A stretch of 64,000 nt of DNA from Lepeophtheirus salmonis. Taxonomy: Eukaryota; Arthropoda; Copepoda; Siphonostomatoida; Caligidae. Below are positions 1-12,950 of the stretch, in pieces. The stretch covers positions 10,850,001-10,914,000 of the forward strand of contig NC_052136.2 of the NCBI RefSeq assembly GCF_016086655.4, in the 5' to 3' direction. Each line of letters starts with the position of its first letter. Within the stretch, counting starts at the first letter, position 1. Position numbers and translations under genes: made by a program. The notes under the pieces were generated by a model. It saw only the letters and a program-made list of their open reading frames with translations, was not told the origin of the DNA and did no database searches.

Positions 1-465
1 CTTTCAAGTTACAAGGTATGAAATGACACAAATTCTATGCAAAAGCCCTTGACGTATATTATTTATTATAAAATTCAAAATCCTATGTACTACCATGTTT
101 TAGCTCATACTCATAGCTTAGACTCAGCTGTTTTTAATAGTGCAAGATTTAACTTATGAAAATTAATGAAATAGTGGAAAGGAAAATACAATACATCCTT
201 GTTTATTTAAAAAAGTGAGCCTGTTAATTATACACATTCGGTTCGGTTCTTCTGATTTATTTATTTGTTAGTTTCATTAATCATTTTGAAAGAACTGTTC
301 CTATTACGAAGGGTTTGCATTTATAATCATCCAGAGGCTTAAAAATACATCATTGCTCTTGATCTTGTCAGGAATCATACTCTACTCTGAAATTAATAGT
401 GAAATATGAAATGAGAAGTGGCATAAAGAGACAAAGTATCGAAATAAAAAATCTTGTGAGATAGT
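1..465. other. AT-rich spacer
   Basis: No open frame of note, no splice-bounded exon and no RNA gene is visible. Confidence 0.5.
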
Positions 466-735
466 TCTGATCCTCCATTAACAGCTTCTTCATTGAAACT
501 CTTGAGTCAGTTCCTACAAGAGTTAATTAACCTTCTTCTACTACTCCAAGAAAATTATTTTATTGATTTTAGTCCTTCAGTTTCCTTGATGTAAAAACGA
601 ACAAATCCCTTTTATCTATCACATTGATATCCATTCAAATTATGAAATTTAGTTTGTTCTGTATGATCTGAAGTGTTTACAAACCATTATGGATCCTGTA
701 CATGACGATTCTAGACTCACTCCTGATTCTGTTAT
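466..735. repeat. Diverged interspersed repeat, copy 1
   Basis: This stretch aligns by eye, in the same orientation, with 42830-43065. Shared blocks include CTTCATTGNAANTCTTGAGTC, a TTGATGTA block about 85 bases further on, and CATTGATATCNATTCAA after that. Order and spacing are kept while single bases differ and there are small gaps. Two far-apart copies with conserved order suggest an old transposable element of unknown class. Confidence 0.5.
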
Positions 736-3299
736 TATTTTTTCATTGAAAATGTGTCAGCTCAAATCATAATGACATCCTCCCATTTGTCTGTAAGGAC
801 CAAAATATCCCGTCAATTTTTCCAAGTAATACATATTTTAAGCCACCCCTTTTTTATATATTCATGCATCTACATAATGCATAGTTATTTTATCTAAACC
901 AGGTTTCACAAAAAAATAAGTTGTCAATTGCCGCAGAAAGTATTCGTTTGGAAGACAGAGAATATCATGATTGAGAAATGGACGATACATTCAAGAGATC
1001 TGGTTTTCCAAATTGAGGATATCGCTTTTTATGATTATGAATAACCTTGTATTTGCTTGCAGGATTAGATACAACGCTAGAGCTGTTCAGTTAGAAAAAA
1101 TAACCTTCTCCCCCAAATGTAGAGTAACGTTTTGATTAATTTTGTTAACATTTCCCAATACTATCGACTTTACTTCTAAATTGCAATATACATTATCTAT
1201 TTAAAAAAGCAACCAAATTTATAACATTAAATAAATTTTCAAATTGATAATTCTTTAAAATATGGCCAAATTTATTTTTCTTCATCTTGAAACCATTGGC
1301 CCAAAACGAAAATTCAGAAATATTAATGCATGAAACTTATAAGAACATTTTAAAATTCAGAAAAATAATTAATCTATTTTATCATGCAATAAATGACAAA
1401 TCTTAATTAATCTCAAGGTCAAAAGAAAATTCAAGTAACCCAATTCAGAAACTCGGATCCAGATAAGATAAATTCTGCCTTATTACTTCACAATGGATAC
1501 TTGACTAGATTGAATGGCATTATGGAACTTTTTTTTTTTTTTAATCTTCCAGACTTTAAATATTGTCTTCTTGAAAAAAGTCATTTATCTGAGCATTCAA
1601 TACCTCTATTTGTTTTTAATATCTGACGAAGGAAGTTGATTTTTCTGATCATATTGAGGTAAAGTTTTGTCGATAAATTTGTCTATTAGGAAATTTAGAT
1701 GAAATTTGTATTTCTTTGAGCTCAATTCATTTTGATTTAGTTATTCCTGATCATGGTTTTTGAAGTGAAAAAACTCACTATAGATAACTTAATGTGTTGA
1801 TTGGGTTTTAAGGATTGAATCTTTTGAAAATTTTAAATGATATTGACTCTTTATTACAAGAATTATTATGAATTTCATTGCAACCGACGGCCACGCACTT
1901 TATCAGCATTTACATTATTTTCTAAAAATTACTGAAATAGTCAAACAAAAGAATGAATGAAAAGAAAATCAAAAAACTGAATGATGAATACGGAATAAAT
2001 GAACGAAATTTCAAATGAACAAACGAATTAATAAAAAACTAAATGAATCATATAATAATAATTAATGAAGACAGATATAACAATACCAAACAAATCAGTG
2101 AAAGAAATACAATAAATTAATTGAATTTAAGATCTTTTCCCAACAGCTGTCTTAATTCTGTCTCAAGTCCAACTTATCTCTTGTAATCATTGTCCAAAAC
2201 CTATTATAGCCATAATTAATTAAAACAATGTCACGGTATTAAAATCATTTTATCATGAAAACATGATTCAATCTCTTTATCCTCGAAAACATTTAAATAT
2301 TTCAAAAACATTACTTTAATATTCTTTATAACTTTAGTCAACCTTAAATATTTAATAAATTTAAAAGTAAGACTTTGTTCAAATTTTATCTTTTAAAAAA
2401 ATCCATAGTCTGTTTTTCTTTTTTTAATTAGATCGTTATCATCTAAAATAAAATATAAATAAATTTAATTTATCTCATTTACCAACAATTTTTCCCAAGA
2501 GTAAAACAAGATACTTTTTTAAAATTTAAATATCTGTGTTTAAAACATAAATCATGAAAAAATCTCTATATTTCCAAAAAAAAATTTTGTGTTTATTATA
2601 AATTTAGAATTATAATTTTTTTCCTATCAATTTTTCGATTACAATTTTTATATATTTTTACCTTTTAAATAGTTTTTTTTCTTTCAATAATTTTATGCAG
2701 TTTTTCAAATATGTATTTATTATTCAATTTTAAGTAAATATTATTTCAAGCTTATAAAAACTTCCATATTCTAAAAATCTTGCTTGTAAATAAACTCTTC
2801 TTCTTTTTTATCTTTTTTTTTTGCCAAATGAGTTTATTTGAACCGTAAATAATAACAAAAATATTTTTAGATCAAGTAAAATTTCGTCGACATGTGTAAT
2901 TTATTGATTTTGCTTATAAACATTTTTATCCTTCTTCAATATGCCTTAAAAAATAAATTTGTTAACCGCTAAACCAAAAACAAATTATTTATATTATCTA
3001 AATGTATTTTTTTGTCTTTTTATAAAAAATAGAGCATTAAACCCCAAAGATAAACATATTGAAGTAAACATAAATCTGTTGCCAGGGGATATTCTACAAA
3101 TTGTGCAGTTACTTGAAGCTACTTATTGCTGATTTAAGAGGGTACTAGGGTATTGGGCCCAAAGCCTATTATTGACTGTACCTTGCATTGAATATAATTT
3201 ATAAAAATTAAAATATTTGCACGAAAAAACTTTTTATGAAGATAAAAGATGGGAAATAGGAAAATTATTACTTTCTAAGAAAACGTCGCTTAGCAAAAT
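736..3299. other. AT-rich spacer without a recognised gene
   Basis: Long A and T runs dominate, most strongly from 2300 to 3050. The short sequence near 3150-3180 (CAAAGCCTATTATTGACT) resembles the end of the repeat family seen at 28.7 and 59.2 kb. Nothing else is recognised. Confidence 0.45.
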
Positions 3300-3960
3300 G
3301 TATTAACCTTCTGTAAGTGAACTGAGATATTATACACCCCAAGTTATAAATATATGCTTCTTATTCTTTTTAATCTAATATATATCGCCAATAATTTTTA
3401 GCTCTTAAAGTGTTTAACTAGATTTAAAGGATTTTTTTTATTTATCTTGATAATTGAATTGCATATTTGCTTTTTTTGAATTAAGATTCATTAAAGTAAT
3501 AATTAACTATTTCTCTAAAAAGACGTTTTTTTCTTTTTTTGATTTCTTAGATTTTTACTTTTTTAATGTAAGTGCTGAGTTGTACATGCTATTATTATAT
3601 TTAATATAATCGACTTCATCAAAACCTATAGTTACTAATTTGATAACCAAAATTCGGATAAAATAATGAATATTCTTTAAATTTTTTTATAAAAAATGAA
3701 GTTATGTTGTTTTTACCTTGAGAATAACAAATTATATCTCGTTGAAACCTCAAAGTCATGTTGTTGAGATTATTTTGATATAAAGATGTATTTTTTCTCG
3801 ATGTCTTATATTTATATAACTATTTTCCTTTTTAGCATTTTAATTTATATTTACGAGTGCAAAATGAATAAAATAGTCAGATAAATATAGAAAATTAAAT
3901 AACTTAATTATTTAAATTGTTCAACTGTTCATAATGTTTGTAGCTACTTTTTGGGGGGGA
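3300..3960. repeat. Diverged interspersed repeat, long copy
   Basis: This copy aligns by eye with 32490-32950 in the same orientation. It starts with a block reading GTAAGTGAACTGAGATATTA (GTAGTAAACTGAGACATTTT in the partner). It later shares CGATGTCTTATATTTATATA, TGCAAAATGAATAAAATAGT and a block ending TGTTCAACTGTTCATAATG. The copy here is about 200 bases longer because of extra AT-rich sequence in the middle. The order of blocks is the same, so the two derive from one ancestral element. No coding frame is visible. Confidence 0.55.
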
Positions 3961-5099
3961 TTTCCTTTTTACCCAGTACACTAATCATGTTATAGTAGGA
4001 TGTGTACTATTAAAGAGTTTAAAAGGAACACTTAGTCTTTCTAAAAAAGAGAGTTATAAAACTAAACTATAAACATATCAATAAATAAAGTATAATTTGA
4101 AAAAAAGGGTCCTGCAATATTTAAAAAAAAATAAACTTAAAAGAAAGGAAATACCTTTTAAAAAAGTAACAAACATTTATTTATACCTCAAACACACATC
4201 ACGCAAAAAACGGGCCTGAACAATATTGCAAGCGAAATAAATGGAAAGTGAATCGTAAAGTGTTGTATATTTTTATATCATTAATTTTAAAATAACATAT
4301 TTCATCCGTAATTTTTCACCATTTACATAATTATTACGACTTACTCCCAAACATTTGGCCCATTTCTCATAGCTTTTATATAAATACATTGAACAAAATA
4401 GAAAGTAAAGAATGACAGTATAAAAACTTAGGTAGATGATAATGAAAATGAGAAAATGAGACCCCCCTCCCCTTAATTAACATAATGAAATAATTACTTA
4501 CATATATGTATATTCTATATTTTTTTTTAAATGTAAAGGAAATTAATGAAAATCTAGAAACACAAGAATGAATTTATTGTAGATACAGATCTTATGATAG
4601 ATCACTAAGAGAAAGTGTAATAAATTAATCATTTGTGATTTATGGTTATATTATATAACATTACTTTTGATGAAATAATATCAGCCAACCTTTACAGAGT
4701 ATGTAAATGTTAATACTATATATTTTCGGTTTTTTTTATAACTTCTTTTTTAATTTATGATATGTTTGTATCACGCTCTATATAAGATTTTTTTGGACGT
4801 GTTCACTATCAACTGGAGTTGTAAATTTTAAATACTTTTCATTTTTAAAGTAAAAAACCCGAAATATAGAGATAGAAACCTTGATAATGATTGGAAGAAG
4901 ATAAGATAGGCATGACGTTTTTTTTACGTTCCAGCTACGAACTGCTATGATACGAGCCAAAGAGACGCACATCTCACTCTGTATCTCACGTAGTTACATT
5001 CGATACATCACACAACCTTTACTCGAAAAAAAAAAAAAATTTCATAATATTAAAATCCTATATAGTATTTCATTAGATCCTATATTATGAATTACTAGT
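3961..5099. other. AT-rich spacer
   Basis: A 64-codon minus-strand frame (4778-4972) has no recognisable motif and no supporting splice context. Otherwise only homopolymer runs are seen. Confidence 0.4.
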
Positions 5100-5200
5100 G
5101 GTAGTACGCTGCATTGCCGGAATCATTAGGTGTTGAAGAAACTTTTGTTTTAATAGTATAGAGTATAACACCCCAATAAATCCTTTGAAATACTCTGGTT
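5100..5200. repeat. Repeat of the CCGGCATTGTCCGG family
   Basis: The block GCTGCATTGCCGGAATCATT and the following AACACCCCAATAAATCC match the copy at 31439-31530, which reads CCCGGCATTGTCCGGAGTAA and then AACTCCCCCAGACATCC. From memory, a GTACCCGGCRTTGCYCGGG head is common in interspersed repeats of arthropods. The element class is not established here. Confidence 0.45.
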
Positions 5201-6899
5201 TTTTTTTCATGAGCACACTCATACGTAGCTACTCTTCAATACTTCGATGTTCTTTACTTTATGATTAACATAGTAATAATAACTGACTTAAAAAAAATAT
5301 AATTTCATGAACAATGGAGTACTTTAGCTTTCATTTATATTACTCTTAATTTTTCTAAATTTTATATAAATTACTTCCTGCAATTTTTTTTTTTAAATAA
5401 GTTGTATGAAACACCAGCTAAATGTTTTCATATTCAGTGTTTCTTGTATATTATACTCCTTTTTTTCTTTATACTGTATTTATATATGAATCAGTTAGCA
5501 GTATAAATGGTGCACCACGTGTAGCGTTTTCATAAGTTATTTTGTACTCGCTAGACTGCTTTTAAGTAGAATCAATGTTACTTTTAAAAAACTTTTTCAA
5601 AAAAATTAGCAAGATTTTTTCGAAAAAATACCAAGATGTGACTTTATTTAATCAAATTGTATCAACTCACTGAATACTCAATTTCCATCACTGGGCCACA
5701 TAATGAAACCTCCTAATTTCTTAATGAAATTCCTTTTCAATTGAAAGAAAGTAAGAGTTGATGTTATCATAAATACTCAACAGTGCATGTTTAGTATAAT
5801 ATAATATTGCTTGATATAATTTTAATAAGAGCAGTGCCATACATTTGTGTTTCTATATGATAGCTGAAATTTCTATATCGAATTAATAAGATGTGGATAT
5901 ATGATTGGGGATAAACTAGAAATTGTAATCCTGTACTTTTGAAAACGGAGCCTAAGTGTAATATTACTTATTACTTTTTTTTAAATATCAAAAAATATGA
6001 AATAACCATTACATATCACGTGAGATCAGGAAATCGATATCTAACAACAATATACATAGGTTATTTTTGATTTAGCGAGATAACACTGTGATCTAGGAAA
6101 GACATAAAACGAAATACTTCGATCTCGATCCTCTATTATAATCTGAGTTCAAAAAAATTCATACAATTAAAACTCAGAAAAAAATCCACAATGTCAATCA
6201 TAAATAATTTAACTTGGAGTGTCACAAAAACATGAACGCTAGAAATTACTTAGAATTTACAATTCACTTTATTCTACATGAACAAATAAAAATACACAAG
6301 GTATATAATTTTCAAATACTATATAGCGAAACAAAACATTGTTTGATACTCAGTTTATGTAATTTTTGAGCAAAATAACAAAATCGGCTTCATAATTTGT
6401 TTTTTAATATAAAAAAAAAAATTAATAATTGAATCGATCATATGGAAGGAAGTGTTTATAAAATTTAGAATAAATGTTTGCGTATTTATAAAAAAGTACT
6501 CTATAAAACTTTTACCATTTACAATTTCTTGATGGAGTTTGTAAAAAATTAAATATATAGTTTGATTTTTTATTGACTAATTTCTAAAATATGTAAGAAT
6601 GCAATGTATTTTTTTTAAAGCTATTTCCGACTGTCTACCCTTTCTCATTTAAATAAGCTGACTTTACTTATTTGTAAATTAAAAAGGGTATTAATATATC
6701 TTGGATACCTAGAAAAGACCTAAATCTGACAATTCTTGCACTCCCTAACAAAATTTTTTATTAAATTTTTCCCTTTCTTTTATCGAAAAAAAATTGTTGT
6801 ACATCTCAGTTTAATTTTAAAACTGAATTTCTGTTCACAATGCATAAAATCAGATCCAGGTTTAATCCAAATACGAGGGTAAGGTAAACAAACATGGGG
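5201..6899. other. AT-rich spacer
   Basis: No coding frame, repeat or RNA gene is recognised. Confidence 0.4.
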
Positions 6900-6949
6900 A
6901 TCATAATAATAAAATGCAACTATTGGTTCAAAAATGATTTCCTTGCTCT

Positions 6950-7420
6950 AAATAATCTCTCTTGACTTACAGACAACCTCCCTGACATCAATGTTCCATG
7001 CCTTAAGGAAAATATTGGAAGGGTTCTAAATACAGTTAATCTACAGTTACTATGACTTCTTCATAGGATTCTTCGGTTCGGATCCAATGATGAAGTTTAA
7101 TTATGTTTCTGTACAATCAGAAGTCTGAGCGTTCCAAATCAGGAGAATAAGAAGAAAACAACAGCCAAAATCCCTCAATTTTCCTATTGCCAACACAATC
7201 CTCTATGCAGGTGCTTTGTCCAATTCCTTGCTGTAGAAATAAAAGATTTTCCTTTTTATGAAGTGTATCAGTGAATGAATTCTTTAAAATGACGTTTAGA
7301 TCCGTATGTTCCATGCTAAGTCCATGACTAAATCTGTCTAACCTTTGCCTCGTGATAGATGATGGGCCCTTCTCTTAACGACCAATACTAATACTGGAAG
7401 CATGGTTTATAATCTTGTTT
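6950..7420 (-). pseudogene. Mariner-like transposase remnant
   Basis: Reading the minus strand, the 65-codon frame at 7117-7314 ends in YSPDLERSDF. This matches the mariner transposase signature Y-S-P-D-L-A-P-S-D that carries the last catalytic aspartate. Just before it, a glutamine pair and a KIEGF segment fit the QQDNA...KIEELGW stretch of the family, although the QD aspartate itself is not kept. After a stop, LYRNIIKLHHWIRTEE fits the region after the signature (H-L-F-R-S-L-...). Several stops and frame changes lie on both sides, so this is a dead copy. No terminal inverted repeats could be placed. The family call rests mainly on the YSPDL block. Confidence 0.5.
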
Positions 7421-7500
7421 AAAAGTCGGAAATTGCACTTGTAGTAGGCAAAATTGATCTAACAATTAATAGAATAAGAATTTGATAGATTACTTTTGAA
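7421..7500. repeat. Interspersed repeat family A, fragment
   Basis: GAAATTGCACTTGTAGTAGG followed by CAAAATTGATCTAACAATTA matches the start of the longer copy at 28665-28880. Confidence 0.45.
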
Positions 7501-8782
7501 TATTATAAATGCATATATTAATTAATTCTGATATTCAATGCACCATATTTTTTATTTTCAGCATTTTGAAATGTTTAGTATATATAAGTAGGTCCATCAA
7601 TAACAAACCAAAATTATTTTTTAGAAAGTGTATTAGGTAATAAATTTACAAAAATCCTGTTGCATAATGTTTCTTCACATTTTATGTGATCAACTATCTT
7701 TATTATTATTATCATTGTCTTACTACTTGTATATTATGAAAATCTTAATAATGTTAAGTGTAGAAAAATTTGTTCTCAATTCGCAAGGACACGCTGTACA
7801 TATGAAGATTAAGCAAACAAAGGAGGTTTGAGACTTTTGTTATCTTCTTTTTTTTTTTTAACTCATCAAAAATACTTACAATTATGTCAAGTATATTTCT
7901 AAACTCTTTGTTTCTTTCATTACCAATGGCATCGGAAGCAAGTCTAATGTAGGTTGTTTTCTAAAAATGGCATCTTAAATCGATGGCAACAATCATGGTA
8001 ATTGTCTTTCAAAAAGTGGGGTGATGGCGCCTTGGCTCCCTTTGTTCCAGTGCCTATACTCATAATTTTTCGGTACTTTACAAATTATATCCAACACGGT
8101 CTTGTTCCCTTGCCTAAAACTGACTCTTGCATCAAATTACAAATAGGTATTTAACTACCCTAGCACATTCCCTGTTCTTCTTTTTTATACTCGCTTTGGG
8201 GAAATAGTTTTAGAAATCTCCATATACAAAAATCGAAAATATCAATAAAATCATTAATATACATCATTCATGTGATGTAAAAAAATTCGTTTATTTTGGC
8301 AATTTTTATTTATATTCTTTATGAAGGTATTCCAATTATAAAATAAGAAGCTATTCCTTAGCAAATAATTTTTTTGTTATAGTACATAGATATATTTATT
8401 TACACTCATCCCATTAATGATAATGATGTACTACGTAAAAGTTATGTTGCAAGTTTTTATAACCGAAATGTACCCTTAACGATTGGTTTATTTTTCCATT
8501 ATACATAAATTGTATATGAAAGTTGTTTAATGATAAAGTAGATACTGTTATTGCCAATAAAATGAATGTATATAGTGTTTAGAGAACTTTATTTGTTTTT
8601 GTTTTTCAAATATCAATTTCAATAAATTCTATACAAATATATTTTTATATCCTAGCACCATAATCATTATAATAATATAATTTATCCCAAAAAGTTGCTT
8701 CATGAAAGTCATTTCCTTGAAAGAGAGGTAAAAGCAACACGCAGTAAAATAAATGCACAAATAAATTTATATGAATAAATAG
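7501..8782. other. Spacer downstream of the secreted-protein gene
   Basis: No coding frame is recognised. On the minus strand an AATAAA hexamer at 8593-8588, about 190 bases after the stop codon of the gene that ends at 8783, is a plausible polyadenylation signal. Confidence 0.4.
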
Positions 8783-11700
8783 TTATCCAATATTGATTGA
8801 ACTTGAAATTGAGCTCATGATAGAATTGAGAAAATCCTCAAAGGTTCCCAAATAGTCACCAATGTTCCGTAGTTGTGAGTCTAGAAAGTCACATTTCATA
8901 TTATGGCATGTACCAATGGTTCGTCCGTATCTGTAAGAAAGAAAAAGGATATAATATCGATTAGCATTAAATCCACAGAATATTTGGTGAGCAAACATAC
9001 AAACAGTTCATCACAAAAATCACGATCGATGAAATGTTCATAGCTCATAAAATATCACATTTGTTAGTGTGCATATTGTTTATTCCATGTAATCAAGACG
9101 TAATTCAAATTGTGTAATGTAATGGTGTGTTTAAAGTAGCCCTCAACTCACAAAAAATCTCGAACAAAAGTAGGAAAATGATAAATTTTCAATAGCTTGT
9201 TTCACATCATATATTTTATTGACGTATTTCGATCAATTTAGGCTTTAAATGATGAAAATTTATGTTATAAGTTGAGGTGACCCAAGGTAAATAGAAGTAC
9301 AACGTTAGACCATCACGTTATTAGGCTTGCTATAATTTTCAATTTGGTGAATTGTACCGATTTTGACAAAATTTGCAACCAATCTTATTCTATGACGTCA
9401 CGATGAAAAAGCCTGGTGGAAGTCAAACATCAGTTGTACACGCGTTATGGTATAATCTTGTATTTCTAATAACCTTGTGATGCCCAAGAATATAGTTTAA
9501 AACCTGTAGTTGGTGTATGAAACTTCATCTGGGCTGGATATCATATTACAAATCAACTCTATCAACTTATCCTTATTTTAAGACAAGTTTTTCTTATTTG
9601 TTTGTTTGTTGACAAATTAAATACATATGTAAGTAAACTTCAATTTATTCATATTTCATGTTTAGAAATACTTGAGAAGGAAAGTAGCGTGGATTATTTT
9701 ATGAATTATCGTCAACTTGAGTTAAAAAACTATTATTACTCTGCCTTTGGATGTACCTTTAGCTAAAAAAGGCCTTAGACAATAGCCAAAGCTTATGCGT
9801 ATCCTAACTCATCCCATAAATTTGAATAAAAGCCTATAATTGACTCAAATATATCTGAGTTCTTGAGCCATATGTATTTATGAAATACAAAAATGTATTG
9901 GGACTATCTTCTTTTCTTGATTTTTGTAAAATTTTGCCTTATGTTGACGCACCATATAAAGTATACTCGTATATATTTAAATGTATTTTCTTTCCTTTAT
10001 GAGTTTTTTATTCATATAATGATCATACAGAGAGGGGGGATAGAGAGAAAGTGCATTCGCTTCTTTTGACTTTATATTCGCAAAGGAATGCACAAAATAT
10101 ATGGATCCGTAATATTGCATACCAAAATAGAAAACAATAAATCGGATGCATTGATAGCTTTTTATATCTACCAAATAATTTTCCTTCATCATCTTACCTA
10201 GCAGCCCGAGTAATTTCTTGAATATCAATGGAGTTATCAAACATTTCAGCAACCATGAAGCTCACAGCAGCATTAGTTAAAGACATGATCAAATATGGGA
10301 TCCCAGACATGGACTCTCCTGTCCTGTAGGTTTCACAAACAAATCTCTCCACACAACCAGGGTTTGTCTTTGCTTTGGAAGAGATCCAGTGGTTGACAGA
10401 GTCAATAATACGAGCTTGTGTACCATCTCCAAGGAAGGAGTCCAAAACTCCGAGCTCTTCCTCCTCTTCAGTTATAGTTTTAAGCTTGAGATGTGAGATG
10501 TCGTTGATGTTGTTTCTAATTAGAAAAATAAAGTCAGTTAGAAAGAATGAGAGAATTAAGATATAAAACAAAGTGGCGAAACGACCCTATTAGCTTGAAA
10601 ATTTTTATGTAGTAAAAAATCGCAAACTCTTTGCAGAATCAACAATGTTAATTCAATTAAAAGAGCCAACTCATGGAGGTTGTGTAGTTTGTTACATAGT
10701 ACTGTTCATATCTTACTTAACGCTTATACACGTTATTAACTTTGTTAATATATTTTCTTCCAGTAACAAATACAAAAAGGCTCAAAATCTGTTGCTAATT
10801 TGCCAATTCTTCCCAACTACAAAAATATAATTTAATAATTTATTTGAATTTTCCACAACTTCTCAAGAGGTAACTCTAATTCACTCAGTCAACCTACAAA
10901 ACACTAAAAAATGAGAAAAAAGCGTAGAAATCAACAGGTAATAATCAAAAACTATGAAAGTTTATTTGTTAGTGAGGTAACACTGATCGTAACAGACAAA
11001 AAAGTTGCCAGGTAAGCAAATATTTCTATTCATAACATAGGCTTCATTTCGTCACTTGGGTTATTATAGTTTTGAGGCTATATACAAAAAAAAATTGTAT
11101 ACTTACGATATTTCGGGTTCTCTGACGAATCTGGGGGAGTTTCTATGAATGAGATAAAAAAATATTAAAACAAATTACCATAGAGTCTACTATTTAATTA
11201 AATATTGTTGAGTTAAACTATACCATTTCTTATATCTTAAAAATTAAAAAAATTCTAATAAATTATTTACGTTAAGTTCCGGCTTTTATTTTGCATATTG
11301 ACATAATAAAATATTTATTTGGATTTATTGCTTGTTCATAGTAACTATTCGTTGAGCATCAATATACTACATTGTATGTATAGTTTCAAAATTTTGAAAT
11401 AGTCACGATATCTATATCCAATTTTATTTTATTCATGCAAAAACAAAAAAGTATATATTTATATATCCATATATTCTACTATTTCAAATAAAGAAAAAAA
11501 CTGTTTTCAGTAGGTTATTATTTATTATTAAATAGACTCAGTAGGGGACACGTATATAAAAGTACCTTATATTTATTCCTTAATATATATATAAATATTT
11601 TCTCTTTTAAATTTGTCATTTGGAATTTCCTTCAATAATCAAATTGGTCGTAAACAACGGCACTTCTCATTAAAATATAGAATAGAATATTTGAAAGTTG

Positions 11701-12865
11701 TGCATATTGCTTCTTAAGCCCACATTTCTTGTATGAGTAAAAATAGAATCATATGAATTATAAAATCTAGGGCAATCTGCAAACATAATAAATTTTCAAA
11801 TCAATGATGAATCACTGACCACTCTTTGAAAGAGACTACTGACCTATATTTGTGTAAAAAAAGGGAAATTTCCACAACGTCAAGTGTACCTTCCTATAGT
11901 TGCTACTATTTATGTATATACATATTAACGTCATAAAACGGGAATGACTGTTAGATTTTACTATATATAAAAAGGAGTAAAACTATTTGTGTTGTAGAGC
12001 TATTTGATACAACAATACTAGTTATTATGTTTTATATGATTTAAAATATCTTCATCAATCTTTCCAAGAAACATTTTATTATCTTACAAAATACTGGCTA
12101 CATAAAAACATGGTAGTACATTTAGAGATGCAAAAATTATTAAAATCCTCTCGAGCATAATTGGAAAAAGTATTTATTTGTAACTCAAAGAGATTAATCT
12201 TATAGTAATTGTCCATACCTTTGTGAAAATCCACACATAGTAGTGACAAAGAGCACTATAGTTCATATTGTAATCTGTATTATTCGCTAAAGTTTACACT
12301 TATAAAGATTTGGACAATTTTCACATATTCATGTATACTCAGTGATTTATAGAGTTGCAACTTTAATTGAGGAGAGTGAGCACACCAAAAAATTATATCG
12401 GGCACCTTTACTTCATTTAATGAGCTGTTTGTTATTGATAGAACGGATAAACATATTTTTACCAAGAGTTTTTTAAAATTTGATTTTATTCAACTCAACT
12501 TTTCTCCACAAAATCGCAACCCAAATGTTTCAAATTGATTATATATATATTAAATATAAATTGCAAGTAGTATTTTTAAATGTTTTTTAATCCAGTTTTA
12601 ATCAAATTTTATTCATTTGATTCTTAAAAACGAACATTTAAAAATATATTTTATAAAATTTTTCATATTTTTCTTAGTAAATTATCGATATTAATCGGTT
12701 ACGAGATGCATTTAACATACTTGAATAAAGGGAGAATTATCTATATATATATATGAGAAAATATTCAATAACTTATTGATATTAATTTTTTTTAAAGACA
12801 TACCCATCAATCTCATTGGCACAGAGAACAAGGCAAGTGATGAAAAGTGGTACGTATTGAATCAT
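8783..12865 (-). CDS. Secreted four-cysteine protein, four coding exons
   Basis: The coding sequence is join of complement 12804-12865, 11107-11142, 10198-10515 and 8783-8930, 564 bases in all, giving 187 residues. Every junction has GT-AG borders: donors GTATGT, GTAAGT and GTAAGA; acceptors ATTCATAG, TCTAATTAG and TTTCTTACAG. All three introns interrupt a codon after its second base, so phases agree throughout. Exon 1 encodes a signal peptide (MIQYVPLFITCLVLCA). The mature part has an acidic patch (TEEEEEL), then GCVERFVCETY, a hydrophobic helix (IPYLIMSLTNAAVSFMVAE), TCHNMKC and a serine-rich tail. The four cysteines suggest two disulfide bonds in an extracellular protein. I do not recognise the family. 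The CVERFVCE pattern is faintly like arthropod DM4/DM12 proteins, which is only a guess. The TAA that seems to end exon 3 lies in the next donor site. Confidence 0.88.
9805..9860. repeat. Interspersed repeat family A, end fragment in intron 3
   Basis: CCCATAAATTTGAATAAAAG followed by CCTATAATTGACTCAAATAT matches the end of the copy at 28665-28880. It lies in the third intron of the secreted-protein gene. Confidence 0.5.
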
Positions 12866-12950
12866 AGTAGGTTTGGATAAAGGCTCTAAAAATAAATATT
12901 CACAAAATAATACAATAAAACTGATAGAATTGATAAAATATACTCACGTT
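12866..12950 (-). other. 5' untranslated part and small leader intron
   Basis: Upstream of the ATG at 12865 the minus strand reads TATTTATTTTTAG then AGCC at 12885, a good acceptor site. A GTGAGT donor starts at 12947. A 62-base leader intron (12947-12886) would therefore join a non-coding exon ending at 12948 to a 20-base leader before the start codon. The promoter itself was not located. Confidence 0.45.

Noticed and set aside
9977..10252. Minus-strand 91-codon frame
   Set aside because: It overlaps the end of exon 3 in another phase and then runs into intron 3.
10375..10566. Plus-strand frame of 63 codons rich in serine
   Set aside because: It is the antisense of exon 3 of the secreted-protein gene; the serine run mirrors the GAG/GAA codons for the acidic patch.
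10645..10830. Plus-strand frame of 61 codons
   Set aside because: It lies in intron 2 of the secreted-protein gene, is antisense to it and has no motif.
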